The notes under the pieces were generated by a model. It searched no databases. It had not been told where the DNA came from and saw only the letters and a list, made by a program, of their open reading frames with translations. DNA of 64,000 nucleotides from Holothuria scabra (lineage: Eukaryota > Echinodermata > Holothuroidea > Aspidochirotida > Holothuriidae): contig CM074193.1 in the NCBI GenBank assembly GCA_037179385.1, positions 4,485,547 to 4,549,546 of the forward strand. The letters are read 5' to 3'. A program made the position numbers and the translations under genes. Below are positions 44,881-57,606 of this stretch, in pieces. Positions within the stretch are counted from its first letter, which is position 1. Every line of letters starts with the position of its first letter.

Positions 44881-46083
44881 TATTTATTTAGTATTTGCAC
44901 GGAAGAATGGTTCGTGTTATGTAAATTAGAAGTACTTCTCCAGAAGTCCAGGGCACCGTCACGGTGACTTGAAAGTTGTATTCGGAACAGGTAGCTGACA
45001 AGTTTATTTAGCTCCCTGTTCGGATGTAGTACTTACACGCACCAACAGCACATTAGAGGTCGGTCGGTGCCTCGTATGTGTTTCACAGAACACTTAGGAA
45101 AGTTGTCCATGGGCACTACGTGCACAGGAGAACCATCTCAGCACCATAGAGACAGATATAAGAACTGGATAAAGGGCGGACTCCCCAAAACAGCTGTGAT
45201 CACATGGGGATTCGACTGTCATATTTATGAGTGGGAAAAGCATCTGTACGAACGCAGAGTTTGCTTTGAAATACGTACAAATTACACCGATTTTTCGTGT
45301 ATGTGGGCTGGGTGCGGTCGGGTGGGATTAGAGGTTTTATAAATGAGTGAAGATATTGTACAATAGTTACTGAAATCTTCTTGGTTTTGTTCCTACTAAT
45401 AAATTTTTTCTTAAAAAAAAAAAGAATTAGCCCCCGTTAAAGTTAGTTCTTTATTGAAGAAAACTTAAGACCAAAATAGGAGAGTAAAAGCAAACAATTA
45501 ATTTTAAAAGCAAAAAAATGTTTAAGGTCCCCATGAATAGCATTTTTGATAGAAAAAATGGCAAATCGTGATTCTGATTAGGCATAAGTCAAACTTAATA
45601 CAAATAAAAAACATGAGTCATTTAATTGAGAAATTTTGCATCTGCTTTTTTGACATGTGTATGATTGATTTAACATAGTTCATGTGAAGGTTTCAGATTT
45701 TCACAGTGTAATTAAGGCATGGTATGACTATTTCCACAGGTACAAAGCAGTAAAATGGTCAAATTGCACTGGGAAGTGCAATTTCCGACAATCTTAGAGG
45801 CATTTTAGCCAAAATTTTCTCTGTACGCCACCAACCGATGGTGGCGATCCGCTTAGATAGTGTTATTCCTGCTTGCCCACCATGTCAATCTTTAATCTTT
45901 GCCCCCCCCCCCTTCCCCCAATCAAAAAGTCTGGTTACGCCACTGATGCAGGTTTGATCAAAGCATTGAACTCGAGTTTTCATTACTGCGTTAATTTATA
46001 CAATAAGAATTAAACAAAGAGAAATTTAGGAACGCAGAAGTAAATTAGCTGTAAGATTTTTGTTTATTCGCTTCAAAATACCT
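44881..46083. other. No gene recognised; hAT-end fragment near 45.8-45.94 kb
   Basis: A 91-codon frame at 45067-45342 has no known family. At about 45800-45944 the GCCACCAACCGATGGTGGCG motif, a C-tract and a closing GGTTACGCCACTG mark the right end of an inner-type hAT element whose left end is not visible. Confidence 0.45.
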
Positions 46084-46222
46084 ACTAGAACCTGCTACCA
46101 TTTTACTTAGGGCTCAGCATAAGCAAAGGAGTAGGGAAAACAAGCCATTAAACCACAGCTGATTGGCCGGCTCATCTTAAACCAAGTGGTTAGAGACTGG
46201 GTCGTAAACTCCATCAAACTAA
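46084..46222 (+). mobile_element. SINE family 1, 3' half
   Basis: It contains AGCATAAGCAAAGGAGTAGG, AACAAGCCATTAAACCACAG and a TAAACCAAGTGGTTAGAGAC tail, diverged from other copies. Confidence 0.7.
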
Positions 46223-47614
46223 CCCATGAAAGTACTAGAGGCACTGTAGTAGCCCACGGAGCGAACAAAGTTTTTTCTTTAAGGCCATCGCTACGAAATC
46301 TGAGGGAGCCACATAAGGCAGCCACAGAAGCGCTACGCAGGCTATAAGTAGTAGGTCTCTTCCAAGAATGAGGCACCGTAGTGAGCCAGTCTTGCACGGC
46401 ACTGCTTTTATCCCCCCACGCACGAGTACGTATATATAAGCTTATATATAAGCACATGTAAAGTGGTCTAAGCAAATTTTTCTCCTATGCAATAGTTTTT
46501 GATTTGGTTTATGTGATTGAGATGAAAATGGGTTAACCTTTAGCAAAGTTTTGAAAGCATTGCCTCCTTAGACATCACAATGGGTACATTTAATTGGTAA
46601 TGGGTGATTTTCTGTTACGAAAGATGGGATGTAGCATGCCACCCTCCGGGATGGTACCATTCCATGGTACCACCATAGAACCCGACAGGACATAACGTCG
46701 CAAGCGTGGTAGCAGTCCACGACCGTAAAAAATATAAATAAGATAGTGATTAGTATATCTTTTCTTTTCATTCAGTCAAGAATGTAGTCATACATCAGAT
46801 ACCAATGACGTAGATGGTCTGAGTGCGGTGAAGTCGGTCAGTTAAGTGTTGTTCTTTGGTGGACGTAGCTTCCTTGGGAAGCAGTGTCTTGGTTTGGTTT
46901 CGCAGAACCGCTTTTTGCCAGAGAGTTGGAAGCACTTTAGAAAAAAGAAACTAATGGGAACAAGAATCCAATTGGGGATACAGCTATGTTCAAGACAGTA
47001 AACTTTCACTTTTAGATTTTATAAGAGGAGGGTGCTTGCCAACTAGACTTTATGAAACACATGTTGGCTTTGTTAGCATGCGAGATGGTGAACAGTCATT
47101 ATCGGATATCGTAATGAGGACGTGTTGTGTGTAAGAGTTTGTATGGGTAACTTTAAATTACTGGAAGTACAGGACATAACACAAGATTAAGATGGAGAAA
47201 CTCATGATTTGGAAGCCAATTGCAAAATTGTTGGCACGGAACATCTGCAAGATTTCCCACAAGAGTTGTCATCTCGACCTACCAGGTCTTTGACCTCCTG
47301 TCTTCTAGTAAGCAGCCTCCACCATACAAAGATGATCCTGCATGGAGAGGGTGACGCTAAAAGCAAATTAAAGCTAAAAGCAAATTCTGATCCTTGGATC
47401 GAATGGTTCCGTAACGGTCGTTCATTATTCGGAGAGTGCATCCTCAAAATTAAATCGCGTTGATAAGGCAGGATAGAATAAAGGCTTGGAACGTTCACTC
47501 TTTACCTAAGCCTACGTTTCCAATCGAACAAAAAACACTGTCATTTCCAAAAATTTAGGTCCCTTAGTCTTACTTCAGTAATAATTTGAAAAGAATAGAG
47601 CGGAAGCAATGCGA
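46223..47614. other. No gene recognised
   Basis: A 122-codon minus-strand frame at 46107-46475 overlaps the SINE and shows no domain. A GCTAAAAGCAAATT unit is tandemly repeated near 47354-47380. Confidence 0.4.
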
Positions 47615-47861
<247 letters not shown>

Positions 47862-49189
47862 GGGCGGATACGCTTCACTTCATATACCCCAGATTTGTCT
47901 TGTAGATCACACTATAACCACCAACAGATTAGCAGACCATTCAAATATCTGTAGCCTATTACATCTTGGGCAAAACTGAAATATCCAGAAATTGTACGTC
48001 AAAGTGCCACGGTTTTATTACACGAGTTTACCGTGGCAGTCGCAAATGGTGATGTCACTGGTAAAACCTGCCTTCCAATGTTTGGATGGAATGTTCTCCA
48101 CGGGAAACCGCCTCCTTATTGCGATTACTAAATCAATCACTATTTTTGCAGCTCTGTGTAATCAATTCAGATTGCATTAATCAATCTTATGGTTTGAATT
48201 GGCATGGTTGGTTTCTAAATTGGAATACCAAGCGCATTCAACGACATTAAAATGATCGAATTAGAAAATACCCCATCCTGAAAAATTTGCGGTTCAGGTC
48301 CCCTGGGATCATTATTTCTCTATTCATCGCTGGCAAAAATCGATTGAAATAGACAGAATAATTCTTGGTAGGTGTATGCATGTCGAAAGAACTTGCCTGA
48401 CGGTTGCGTATTATTGAACATACATGTGCCATGTGTAAACCCTGGTTGAGTTTACTAGGAGTAGGACATCGTCGGGAATTATATTTAGTCAGCGAAACAT
48501 ACAACTCGTTGGGGATTTTTCTTCATGGTAAGTAACTAAGGCTTGTACTTCGGTACTTACTGCGCATTATATATAGGCCTAGACCAGGGCTGCATTCAAC
48601 TGAGTACGCTTGTAGCCTACATTCAGTCTTTTTCGGTTTGTAAAAACTGTCTTCAGTATAAGATTAGGAACTTAAGTTGAGGTATTTTTCGAAGCGCCCG
48701 GACTCACTTGATAGGAGACTTACTGAGACCGAAACCTCGCTAGTATACAAGTTAGGCCGAAAAGTCGTCATTTTGTCGATCCTTTCGACTTTCGATCTAC
48801 CACCGAACCTGCTATCCAGGACTGGTGTCAACTTCGGACTTCAGTGGACTCGTGATTTCCGAATTTGAAGGACTTTGCCAGAGAGGTTGTTTTCCCCCAT
48901 TGAGAGAGTCGAAAAAGGGGCAGGAGTCCGAACCCGGACTCAAATCCTTGAAAGTTGAAAATTGCCGGACTCGTGACTCAGACTCGGAGGCTCCGGACTC
49001 GACAACAGCACTGCTTCTATCCAAGTAGCTGTTAGACCAGGGAGCTCTTCTAGTTCCCTGCCTCCCTGTCTAATGAACCTGACCCTTGAACCCGTTTGTT
49101 CATGAGTGGTTAAAGTCAAACCATCGTGAAGGAAATTAATGTTGTACATTTGTAAATAATTATTCTAAAAACAGTAGTGAACTTAGTCA
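47862..49189. other. No gene recognised; GGACTC/GAGTCC-rich stretch at 48.8-49.0 kb
   Basis: Between 48820 and 49010 the hexamers GGACTC, CGGACT and GACTCG recur many times. Overlapping frames of about 65-70 codons on both strands result from this bias; none has a known domain. Confidence 0.4.
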
Positions 49190-49440
49190 AGTCACTTCCT
49201 ACAAGAGTGAAAAGCCGGAATTAACTCTATTGAAGTGATAATTCACGCCAAGAAGAGTGAAATTCACTGTAAGAAGAACGAAAATTCACTATTTAATGAG
49301 TGTCAGCAGGAATCATTCTTTCCATGTGGTCCTATAGGCACTCCAGAGGGAAACTGCGCTCCCTTTGGAGTGAATTCCGCACCTTTGGGGTGATCTTTAC
49401 AACATTCACCCTTCACTATAAATTTTTAGAGTGTAATGAA
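49190..49440. repeat. GAGTGAA/ATTCACT-rich repeat, probable degenerate MITE
   Basis: AAGAGTGAAA, GAGTGAATT, ATTCACT and related words recur in both orientations, and the stretch ends TTTTTAGAGTGTA. A shorter ACACTCTAAGTGAA piece is found near 60495. No target duplication was identified. Confidence 0.4.
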
Positions 49441-50355
49441 ATTAACTACCTTCAACGTTTTCTTTTGATTGATTGATTACCGATTTGGAGTCATGAATTT
49501 GCAAGATGAATGGCAATGGTAGATGAAATACCGGTTATGCAAGTCAGCTTGGGGGGGGGGGGGGCAGATGCATGTTTAAATTTACCGTCATACATATGAA
49601 GAGAATATGTACAGTCAACTCTCACGTCATTAAAAGAATAAGGATTATACAAAACCGATAGAAAGAAAGAGAGAAACAGTAGCCAGGATTGTCAGGGTTT
49701 GAACTCAACATGGGGAGGTCTAAGGAAGTCTCGGAGAAAACCACTGATTTTACTTTACCAGAAGCAAAATGTTATTTGTGCCTCAAGCGTAATAAGTTAA
49801 CTAAAGAATTAATGTTACCAATTTGAAAGAGCTGTTTCTTTTTCAGGGCACTGGAATTTCTTCTGCATATAGTGAACAGGTAAAAGTTCTAGTAGCATGC
49901 AAAGATACCTATGATATATCAGTGCATGAATATTCATTAAATAGCCTGGCGCATTCATGTCAAATTCGAAATCTGCTGCGTTCTACGGCTAGGGAGCAAT
50001 TTTTTGCTTCACTATAGATATGGGGAATCTTCTGAAAAGCAATTTTCATTTTAATTATAGTTTTGAGATAAAAGAAAGCATCTTCCAGCAGATTTCGGGT
50101 ATGATGTGAACGCACCTTTCGGTAGCATTTCAGAGTACCACACTTGACTGTGTGAGATTTGTGTTCCACAACATTCTGATCTAGGAAAGATTCTAGACAG
50201 TAACGGAGCGTGCGTATGGTCAGGGCCTCCGAAGGACAAAAATCGGACAAAACTCTTTTTTCTTGACGCCCTTTTCAATAGGCTTGTAACGTCCTACAAG
50301 TTTGTACCATTGCAGGCCTACGCAATGCCTCCAAAATGATTCAAAAGTGGTGTTG
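49441..50355. other. No gene recognised
   Basis: G-tract at about 49550-49565. Short frames near 49.8-50.25 kb lack recognisable domains. Confidence 0.4.
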
Positions 50356-50642
50356 TAAAGGACCGGTTCTCTCATCCCACACTAAAACTTTTGCAATAGT
50401 CCCCAGCAATACTCAATTGGCTCATGTGACTCTTTGATTGACAGCTAGTTCAAAGAATGCAGAGTATGAAAGTCTACATTACACTTTAAGTTACACTTTA
50501 AGGTCTTGTATGCTCACCCTGAAGCAATAAACCGAAGGATTGTGTCTGGATGAGGCCGATGAAATATGAACAGATGTGGGAGGGGCTTTATTAAGTAGGT
50601 TATGAGAATTGGAACTGTTTGGGGTGAGAGGATCAGGCCTTA
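50356..50642 (+). mobile_element. MITE family M1, copy (287 bp)
   Basis: It opens TAAAGGACCGGTTCTCTCAT and closes GTTTGGGGTGAGAGGATCAG and GCCTTA. It shares AATTGGCTCATGTGACTCTT and GATTGTGTCTGGAT with the copy at 42 kb. Confidence 0.82.
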
Positions 50643-51525
50643 AAGGTAGAGATAACTTAACGGTTAAACAGTCGCCCTTATCCGTACTTTATTTTGGTGA
50701 GAGAGGTCACCCTTTCGTGATACTGGAGCAGCTTCACACAAACTTATCTCCATGATACGTAAGCATGTACGGTGTAGCCTTGCTAAGTTTCTCTCTTCCA
50801 AACTAGACGGGCCGTTGTCGGCTTACAGAATACATCAAGTTACCTCCAATTTACCGTCGCAGTCCCATGAAAAGTGAAGTTGAGAAGGAATGTTGAGAAG
50901 GACGTAGAAAAAAATGTTTGCAAAAATAAATAGTTCTACTCTCGTTCTTGTCGCCGATAATTGTCAACATGAACTTGAAAGACTATGTAGATCCCAAAAC
51001 AGCTTCTAAAAACTGTTTCCATGCAAACTATTTTAAGTAAAGGCCTCTTGGTTTTATTTTGGATTTTCAAAAAGGTTTTTGGTCCATAGTTTCTTTCAAA
51101 AACAAGTATACATCGCTGAGATAAATTCAAGGAACAGATTCAGAGTGAATTCCAAAAAGTTTTATGGAGCTTGAGAGAAGAGCACTCCCTTAACAGCCCG
51201 TTACCTTTGTATTTTTTCAGATATAAAATGAAATAAAACCGTTGTCCTCGTAGTAACGGTTTAGCGGTTCCATTAAAATGAGCAATTCTTGATTAGTTTT
51301 CTTCAAATGACCGTTTTCACGATAAAGGTCTGTCTTATTCCAGCTGGGTTAGCTGACATGCAATGCACTATTATAACAGAGAAATGTATATTTCTGTGTT
51401 TTGGTGGACTCGAAAGCAAGTATCATTTATAGTCTGCTCCCCGGCTATTTTATAAGGAAGGTACATTTCAGGGAGAAAAGGGCCAATCAGATCTTTCGTT
51501 TTGGTTAGTTCTTATACAATCTACT
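50643..51525. other. No gene recognised
   Basis: Ordinary AT-rich DNA; no repeat or coding family recognised. Confidence 0.4.
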
Positions 51526-51782
51526 TTAAGGACAAGAACAGTATCCCCAACTTATTTTGAAGCAACAGCTGAATCTTACAATTTTCTTACCTTTTTTCAA
51601 GTAGGCCCATCTTCATAATAGTTCAGTATTTCATTATTGCATATTCCCAGGTAAACTAAGCAGTAACTCATAATTTCCACATTTAAGGAGGAGACATGTT
51701 GTCACATGACTCTGAAGAGCCAATCATGAAATAGTGCAGTCTACTACACTGCTTCAAGTTGATGACTGCATTTTCCCTATAG
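51526..51782 (+). mobile_element. MITE family M2, copy 3
   Basis: It opens TTAAGGACAAGAACAGTATC and CCCAACTTATTTTGAAGCA and closes CTACACTGCTTCAAGTTGAT. AGCCAATCATGAAATAGTGC is shared with the other copies. Confidence 0.6.
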
Positions 51783-54700
51783 GTAGACTACTTCATACTT
51801 TTAAGAGGTCACATGATGTAAATTATAGCAAATGGATGGTTCTCGGTGGAGTACTTATCTTGAATTCCAGATGTCCATCATATACCATTTAACAGTGATT
51901 TACTTCAAAGGTTTTGTTTTCTCTGCAAGGCATGTCGCGGTGATTCTAGGAGTTGTTCACAAAATCCTGTCCTCTTTACGTAAAATCTTGAGTCTAGGCT
52001 TGGGCAAAACACGAACCACAGCGGCCACTTATATAGTTTTTGAAAAAGGATAGAAAAGTTTAAATCTGTTGTAATTAAACTATATTCCTGGAGGGGAATG
52101 ATTTTCCCAGAGAATTTATCTGCTTCAAAGCCCTCCTGCAGACCATTTTCTCCCGTCTGACCGAAATCTTTAGAGGGATGGCAAGGAGTGAATAGTTGCT
52201 GTCCTAGGCTGGGAAAGGTCAGGAGGGGTTCACAAATAGGCCCACTGAGATTTTGAACGATGAAAGCCGAGAAAAAGCTTACAGTAGAAAGGAATATGCA
52301 CTTTGGGGGAGACATTCCCTTAGCAGTTATTTAAAGGCCTTCTGGTGGCTTTTCACCAGGGTTTTGCAAAATTTAAAAAAAAAATCCACACCGTGTCATC
52401 CAAACCCTGTCGCAATTCATTTTCCTAACTCAAGATATCTCAATTTAAACAATGGTAATTTTTGTTAAAAAATAGGCCTACCTCTGCTTTTCAACGAAGC
52501 CACAAAAAGTCATGTTAATGTGGGCACATTGTCTCTGATTCCTTTTGTTTTTCTTTATAAGTTAAAGTCCCTTTTGTCCTTGATATTTTATTCTGTTGGA
52601 ATGTTTAAATAGCCTTGCCTGTAGATAAAGTCTTACCCTTCGCCATCCGTAAAGTTCAACCACCACTGTTGTTGTTCAGTATTGCGTGCAGTGGCATCCA
52701 AATTACAAATAAATTGAATGTAATGTCAAAGTAATGTGCCGCGAAGACTGCACAGGTTTTTCATGACGCACCAAATCAAAAGATAAAATGCATTACTTTT
52801 TAAATTTGTTTCTTCCAAATGCTATATGCTATTGAGATACAGTTTTGGCCTCCTGAAAAAAACGAACTTTCTGCATATCTGGAAGTTAATAATGAATTTT
52901 GTCTCCGGAATATGCCTTTAGTAATCTTTTCGGGAAACGTTTCACAATTCAGTTTTGATTATGACCTGGGATGAGCAGTATACACCTAAATTTATCATTA
53001 CTGGGTGTATGCGCAAGGTCTGTGTACCTGGCAAAAGAGAGTAGACCTGGTTAGTGGCACAAAATCCAGGCTCCAGTGGCGTACTCCTAATCCAGTAATC
53101 CCTCACAAACGATAAAGCTCATATTATGCACGGTTTTTAAATCCACCACAACATAGCTAACTTTTTGCACCGTTGAAATCCTATTGGCGTGTAAGATGAT
53201 CAGAAAATAAGCTATCGCATTTAGCTGTGCTTCAGTTCTGCGCTATAACTGCCCACAATTCGAGTCGATGGACCGCATGTCAATCTATTATTTGCCGGTC
53301 TATTCGTAGGAAACCTTATTAAAAAATAACTGTAATGACTTTTTTCTTTCTTAAATGGAACGTAAGCTATTGCGTTAAGATTATGAAACGTAGATGAACA
53401 AAGTTTATTTTAGCCTAGATGTAATTGAGGAGGGCCCAGTACAAGAGTCTATACGAACAAGTTCTTAGAGCATATGTAAGAGGGGCGATGTGCACTGTTT
53501 AACAAGGGATTTCCTTACTGGCTAACGATAACCCTAATCCCTAAACCTTACAAAAAATACAATCGATACAATACAATGCCCATGTAAGAAGGTAGGGGAT
53601 GCAGCAGTACTTGTCTGTCAGTACAAATGAAATGTAATTCGTCTAATTGTAAGCAGAATACTTGCCACTTAACAATCGACTTAGACAAGATTTGGATGTT
53701 GTTGGACCTAATTCTCCATTGACTTGAGAGAAATGTGCAGTATACAACAATATCATTTTCAGTTGAGTTAGGCTAATGCAACATGGTTTCCAGGAAAAAC
53801 TGAACCATAGGGCACATGCCAGGGATGACGCTGCAACCCCACTGAAAAAAAACCAATTATATAAAAATTCGTGTTGCACGAAGAGAATCATTTTTCGGGA
53901 ACTGGATTAAAAAATCAACTGTGAAAATTAAGTTTCCTTACGTCAGTAATTTTAAAATAACTTTTTCCAAAAGAACCTATAGGGCCGATGTCTCAAGCGC
54001 ATTCACAGTATCCGTTTTCCTAATTACGTTCCTGCGATTAGACCCCGCCCAGGTTGGTGGAATGCATGCAGAGATGTTGTTCCATCCTCAATTCCTGGGA
54101 GCCCGGAGGCTATTTAACACTTCGTTACACCGTTCTACACAGCATAACTTTTAAGAGTAAACATACTATTACTAAATGTGAGAGACTTGTCAATATTATG
54201 ATTGACAAATGGACTTGTAGGATACAACTATATGCGGCACTGACGATTAGCAGCTGCACGGATATTTAGCCTACATATGATGAGCATATTCCAAGAGTAA
54301 GCTAAAAATCTTGCCGAAATAGGCTAGGTGCAAGAGTAATAAACGTCTGTCGAACTGGAAATGTGGCATATTTTTTTTTACGATGGCCAAGATCCATGTC
54401 ATTTGGTTGATCAGTTCCCTGAAAATAAGCCAAAATTGTTCTCATCCCTAATTCCAAAAACACAGCTTTTCGATCTCCTTTTGAAAATCTGACACCTGGT
54501 TATGAAAAACGGCCAAATATTAGGCTACTACTTACTAGTTCTTCTACCCTAACCCTAATTATGCAGTCATCCCAATTTGAATTAGTCTAGTGGGTTGGTC
54601 TATCGAATTCAATTTAATCACCTGACAGTAGTTTTACTAACTTAATTTTGAAACTAGTAATTTATCATTTTCCTTGGGATGTACAATATTTTTAAAAAGA

Positions 54701-55696
54701 TAATAGGTCCATGAAAAGAATGGAACAATAAAAAAGAGTCAGCTGTTGTCTAAGTCTTTTGGAGACTGCCCGCGTCCTAGAACGATTATTTTAATAAATT
54801 TAAAGGAAAAAGATGAAAATCCGATTTTCCCATTGCCGTCCTGTGAAAAAAACTCATCGTGATCCTACAATGCGACAGTTCACGTGTGATTTACAACATC
54901 TACCATGGACTATCCAGTCAGTGAATTTGCCCCTGATGTAATATTCATGCAGTTCTACCATCAATACTTCGTTGTGTATAGTTACGTATACGTTCGGGTA
55001 AAGATAACACCGGATTCTTTACTTTTCAGTTTGCTTATTTATAAATCTTGCACCTCATTCAAACACTTGCCTGATGGATGATCAATACACAAAAAACACA
55101 ACCAATGAAATAAGTCAATCAGAACAGCCTTACCTAGCCACGGTTCATTACTTACAGTTTAAAGGTAGACCAATCGAAATCGATCTATAGGAACCTATAG
55201 TCAACGAGCGATGACAGTCCATTTCATGTCGCCGGCGGACCTTATCTATGTAGAGAAAACTATTCTCGTTAGGGGACTTATTCGAAACGGATAATGCCTC
55301 CCAATTTAAATTAATTGCTTAAAATACCTGTATTTACGACACGGAAGCAAAAGTCCTTTAGACGTCAGCCTTATCGCATGGATGCAACTTACAAGCAATG
55401 GAGAAGATTTAATCATCTAAGGAGGTTGTCTTTGACGACTTTGTTGGAAATGAAGGTATATATTGACAACCACATGAACTATTCTTTTGTCGGAAAGAGC
55501 GGATCATTGCTCCAATATGTTGAAACTTAGACTTCTCTTGATCTCATGTTTTTATCTAGGCCTACTACGTTAAGGAAATTGTATGCAGGAACACTATAAC
55601 TGGATGTTCACCCTTTTTTATGCATGCTGCGGATCTCTGGATGTATTTTTCAAACCAATATTTTTATTTTGGTTTATTTTACTAGATGTGGTTAAG
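51783..55696. other. No gene recognised
   Basis: A 136-codon minus-strand frame (51905-52315) and frames of 70-82 codons near 53.6-54.3 and 55.3-55.5 kb show no known domain. CAGTGGCGTACTCC at 53074 looks like an isolated hAT end. Confidence 0.35.
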
Positions 55697-55832
55697 ATGA
55701 CGGACACCTTATCTCAAAAAATCATGATTTACGTGTTTGCAGCCCTATTCTTGATCGACCGGGGAAACAGTCGGCCAACTGAGCAAAGCAGTACAATGCA
55801 GAAGAAAGACGATACATCCCATGTAGAGTGTA
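55697..55832 (+). CDS. Speculative first coding exon with signal-peptide-like start
   Basis: ATG at 55697 opens MTDTLSQKIMIYVFAALFLI, then a charged, Ser/Thr-rich stretch to SHVEC, followed directly by a strong donor GTAAGT at 55833. A short hydrophobic core after a Lys resembles a signal peptide. The frame is also open upstream and past the donor, so chance is quite possible. No downstream exon was identified and no family is recognised. Confidence 0.2.
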
Positions 55833-55980
55833 GTAAGTACGAAATGATCATTATGATGGAGGATTATTTTTCTTTTTTAAGAAATAAAATAATTATATAG
55901 AAGGGATTTGAGTCAACGAACCATACCCTTGCCATACACTCCTATAGGACGAAGCTCCTTGCTTGAATTAATCAATTAAT

Positions 55981-56296
55981 TAAAGGCAGTCAATTTTCAA
56001 TCTAAAGTAAATTTTTGTAGTAGTCTACAGATATTCTCAATTGGCACAGCTCTTTGATTGACAACAAATGAAAGAAAATGAAGAGTACCGGTACTTTATC
56101 TCATATTGCACACCATGTACTACACTTAGAGTGTTCTGATTACACATTGTGAGGTCTTGTATACCGAACTCACGCAGAAACAGTAAATTGAGATTGTGTC
56201 TGGATGATAGTGAATTTTAGACAGTTGTTGACAGGACTTTAATAAGTAGTTAAGAAAAGTTTTTGAAACTGTCTGGGTGAAAGGGTTGGCCTTTAA
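55981..56296 (+). mobile_element. MITE family M1, diverged copy (316 bp)
   Basis: It opens TAAAGGCAGTCAATTTTCAA, includes TCAATTGGCACAGCTCTTTG and GATTGTGTCTGGATGATAGT, and closes GTTGGCCTTTAA. Confidence 0.72.
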
Positions 56297-56644
56297 TATA
56301 AAGTAATTCTCAACCTTTGGTGTCAAATTACTTCATAGGCAAAGACAAGCACAGTGTCGTAGTGGTAGGTATATGAGCGCAATTGTGTTTTATCATGAGT
56401 ACGAACACAACTGCACATATGCTACCTTTTTTGAAGTTGGAATATTTGCGTATTTTTTAAACCAAACACAGAGTACCAGTGAGGGGGATTAACCCAATTC
56501 CCCCTCCTCTTGTAAACCACTTGCTAAACGTCTGCTGTTATTTGCAGAAGAACATGCAATATGTGAGGATTTGTTTCTTGTTTTGTACTATTGCTAATTC
56601 AAACGATATAATATGGTAGAACAATTTTTCCTTTGTCTTGCTTC

Positions 56645-56949
56645 AAAGGACAAAGGCAGTCATTCGTCACATCTAACTTCAATTTCACACTGAGTCTACC
56701 AAAATCCTCAATTGGAACAGGTTTTTTTTTTTTTTTTATAGACATCTAATTACAAAAATGCAGAGTAGCTCATGTTAAGTAGCATGCAATGAGAGTGTTC
56801 TAAATATACATTATATTCAACAGGGTACGCCCTGAAGCAACAAACTAAAGTTGCCATTTTGTTTGGATGATAAAGATGACTTGCAGACAGTTCTGGGAGG
56901 GTATGGTGCGAGAGTTAGAACTGTGTGGGTGATGAATATCTGCCTTTAA
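56645..56949 (+). mobile_element. MITE family M1, diverged copy (about 305 bp)
   Basis: It opens AAAGGACAAAGGCAGTCATT, includes CTCAATTGGAACAGG, CCTGAAGCAACAAACTAAAG and TTTGGATGAT, and closes CTGCCTTTAAA. A T-tract interrupts it near 56720. Confidence 0.65.
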
Positions 56950-57384
56950 ATTCCATACAAACATGCACTTAATAGATATAGGTCCATGTTACCACCAAGA
57001 GATAGACTTACCCCCAAGGTTACAAAACAGCCGAAAATTACGTGCAAAATCGTTCGTTGGTTTCAAAATTGAAGTGTTGATATATCCTTGGAACTTGACA
57101 CCAAGGAAGTAATCAATAGAGCTCATAATTTGTAGATTTGTAGATTGCCCTTCTTGTTAGAAAGGATACAATAGAGGTTACCTTGTTCACACAATATTTT
57201 GGTCCCCAAGGTGTCAAAATTGTAAAACAAGACAAAATCTTATTCTCGTCAGCTTACACAGTTGCATAGTCATGTACAAATTTAACTTGGTACTGCTTTG
57301 AAATGGATTTTTTTTTATTAATTTGAATACAACATAGTGTTGAGATGTGGTTAATGTAGTTTGTATGTTTTTTAGATGGAGTTT
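56950..57384. other. No gene recognised
   Basis: AT-rich spacer between a MITE and a SINE. Confidence 0.4.
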
Positions 57385-57606
57385 AACCCTGTTTCCAGTC
57401 TGTTGGTTCAAGTCGAGCCGGCCACGGCCTTTTTTCTAGTTGTGACTCACTGGCTTGTTTTCCCTTCCCCATTGCTTATGCAGAGAATCACGCACAACGG
57501 CAGTATGTTCCATTTTTAGAGTCTTATGGTATGAATCGACCTAGTGGGAATGGAACCGGGGCCTTCCGCGGGAGATGCTCCTACATGCCCTTACCGTTAG
57601 ACCGTA
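57385..57606 (-). mobile_element. SINE family 1, nearly complete, reverse orientation
   Basis: It contains TTGGTTCAAGTCGAGCCGGC, CTAGTTGTGACTCACTGGCT, TCCATTTTTAGAGTCTTATG and, at the right, the reverse of the tRNA-like head ending CCTTACCGTTAGACC. Confidence 0.85.

Noticed and set aside
45067..45342. A 91-codon plus-strand frame with several Cys
   Set aside because: The Cys spacing fits no zinc-finger or secreted domain I know, and there is no supporting splice signal.
51905..52315. A 136-codon minus-strand frame
   Set aside because: It is the longest non-repetitive frame in the region but no domain or splice structure supports it, so it is not called as a gene.
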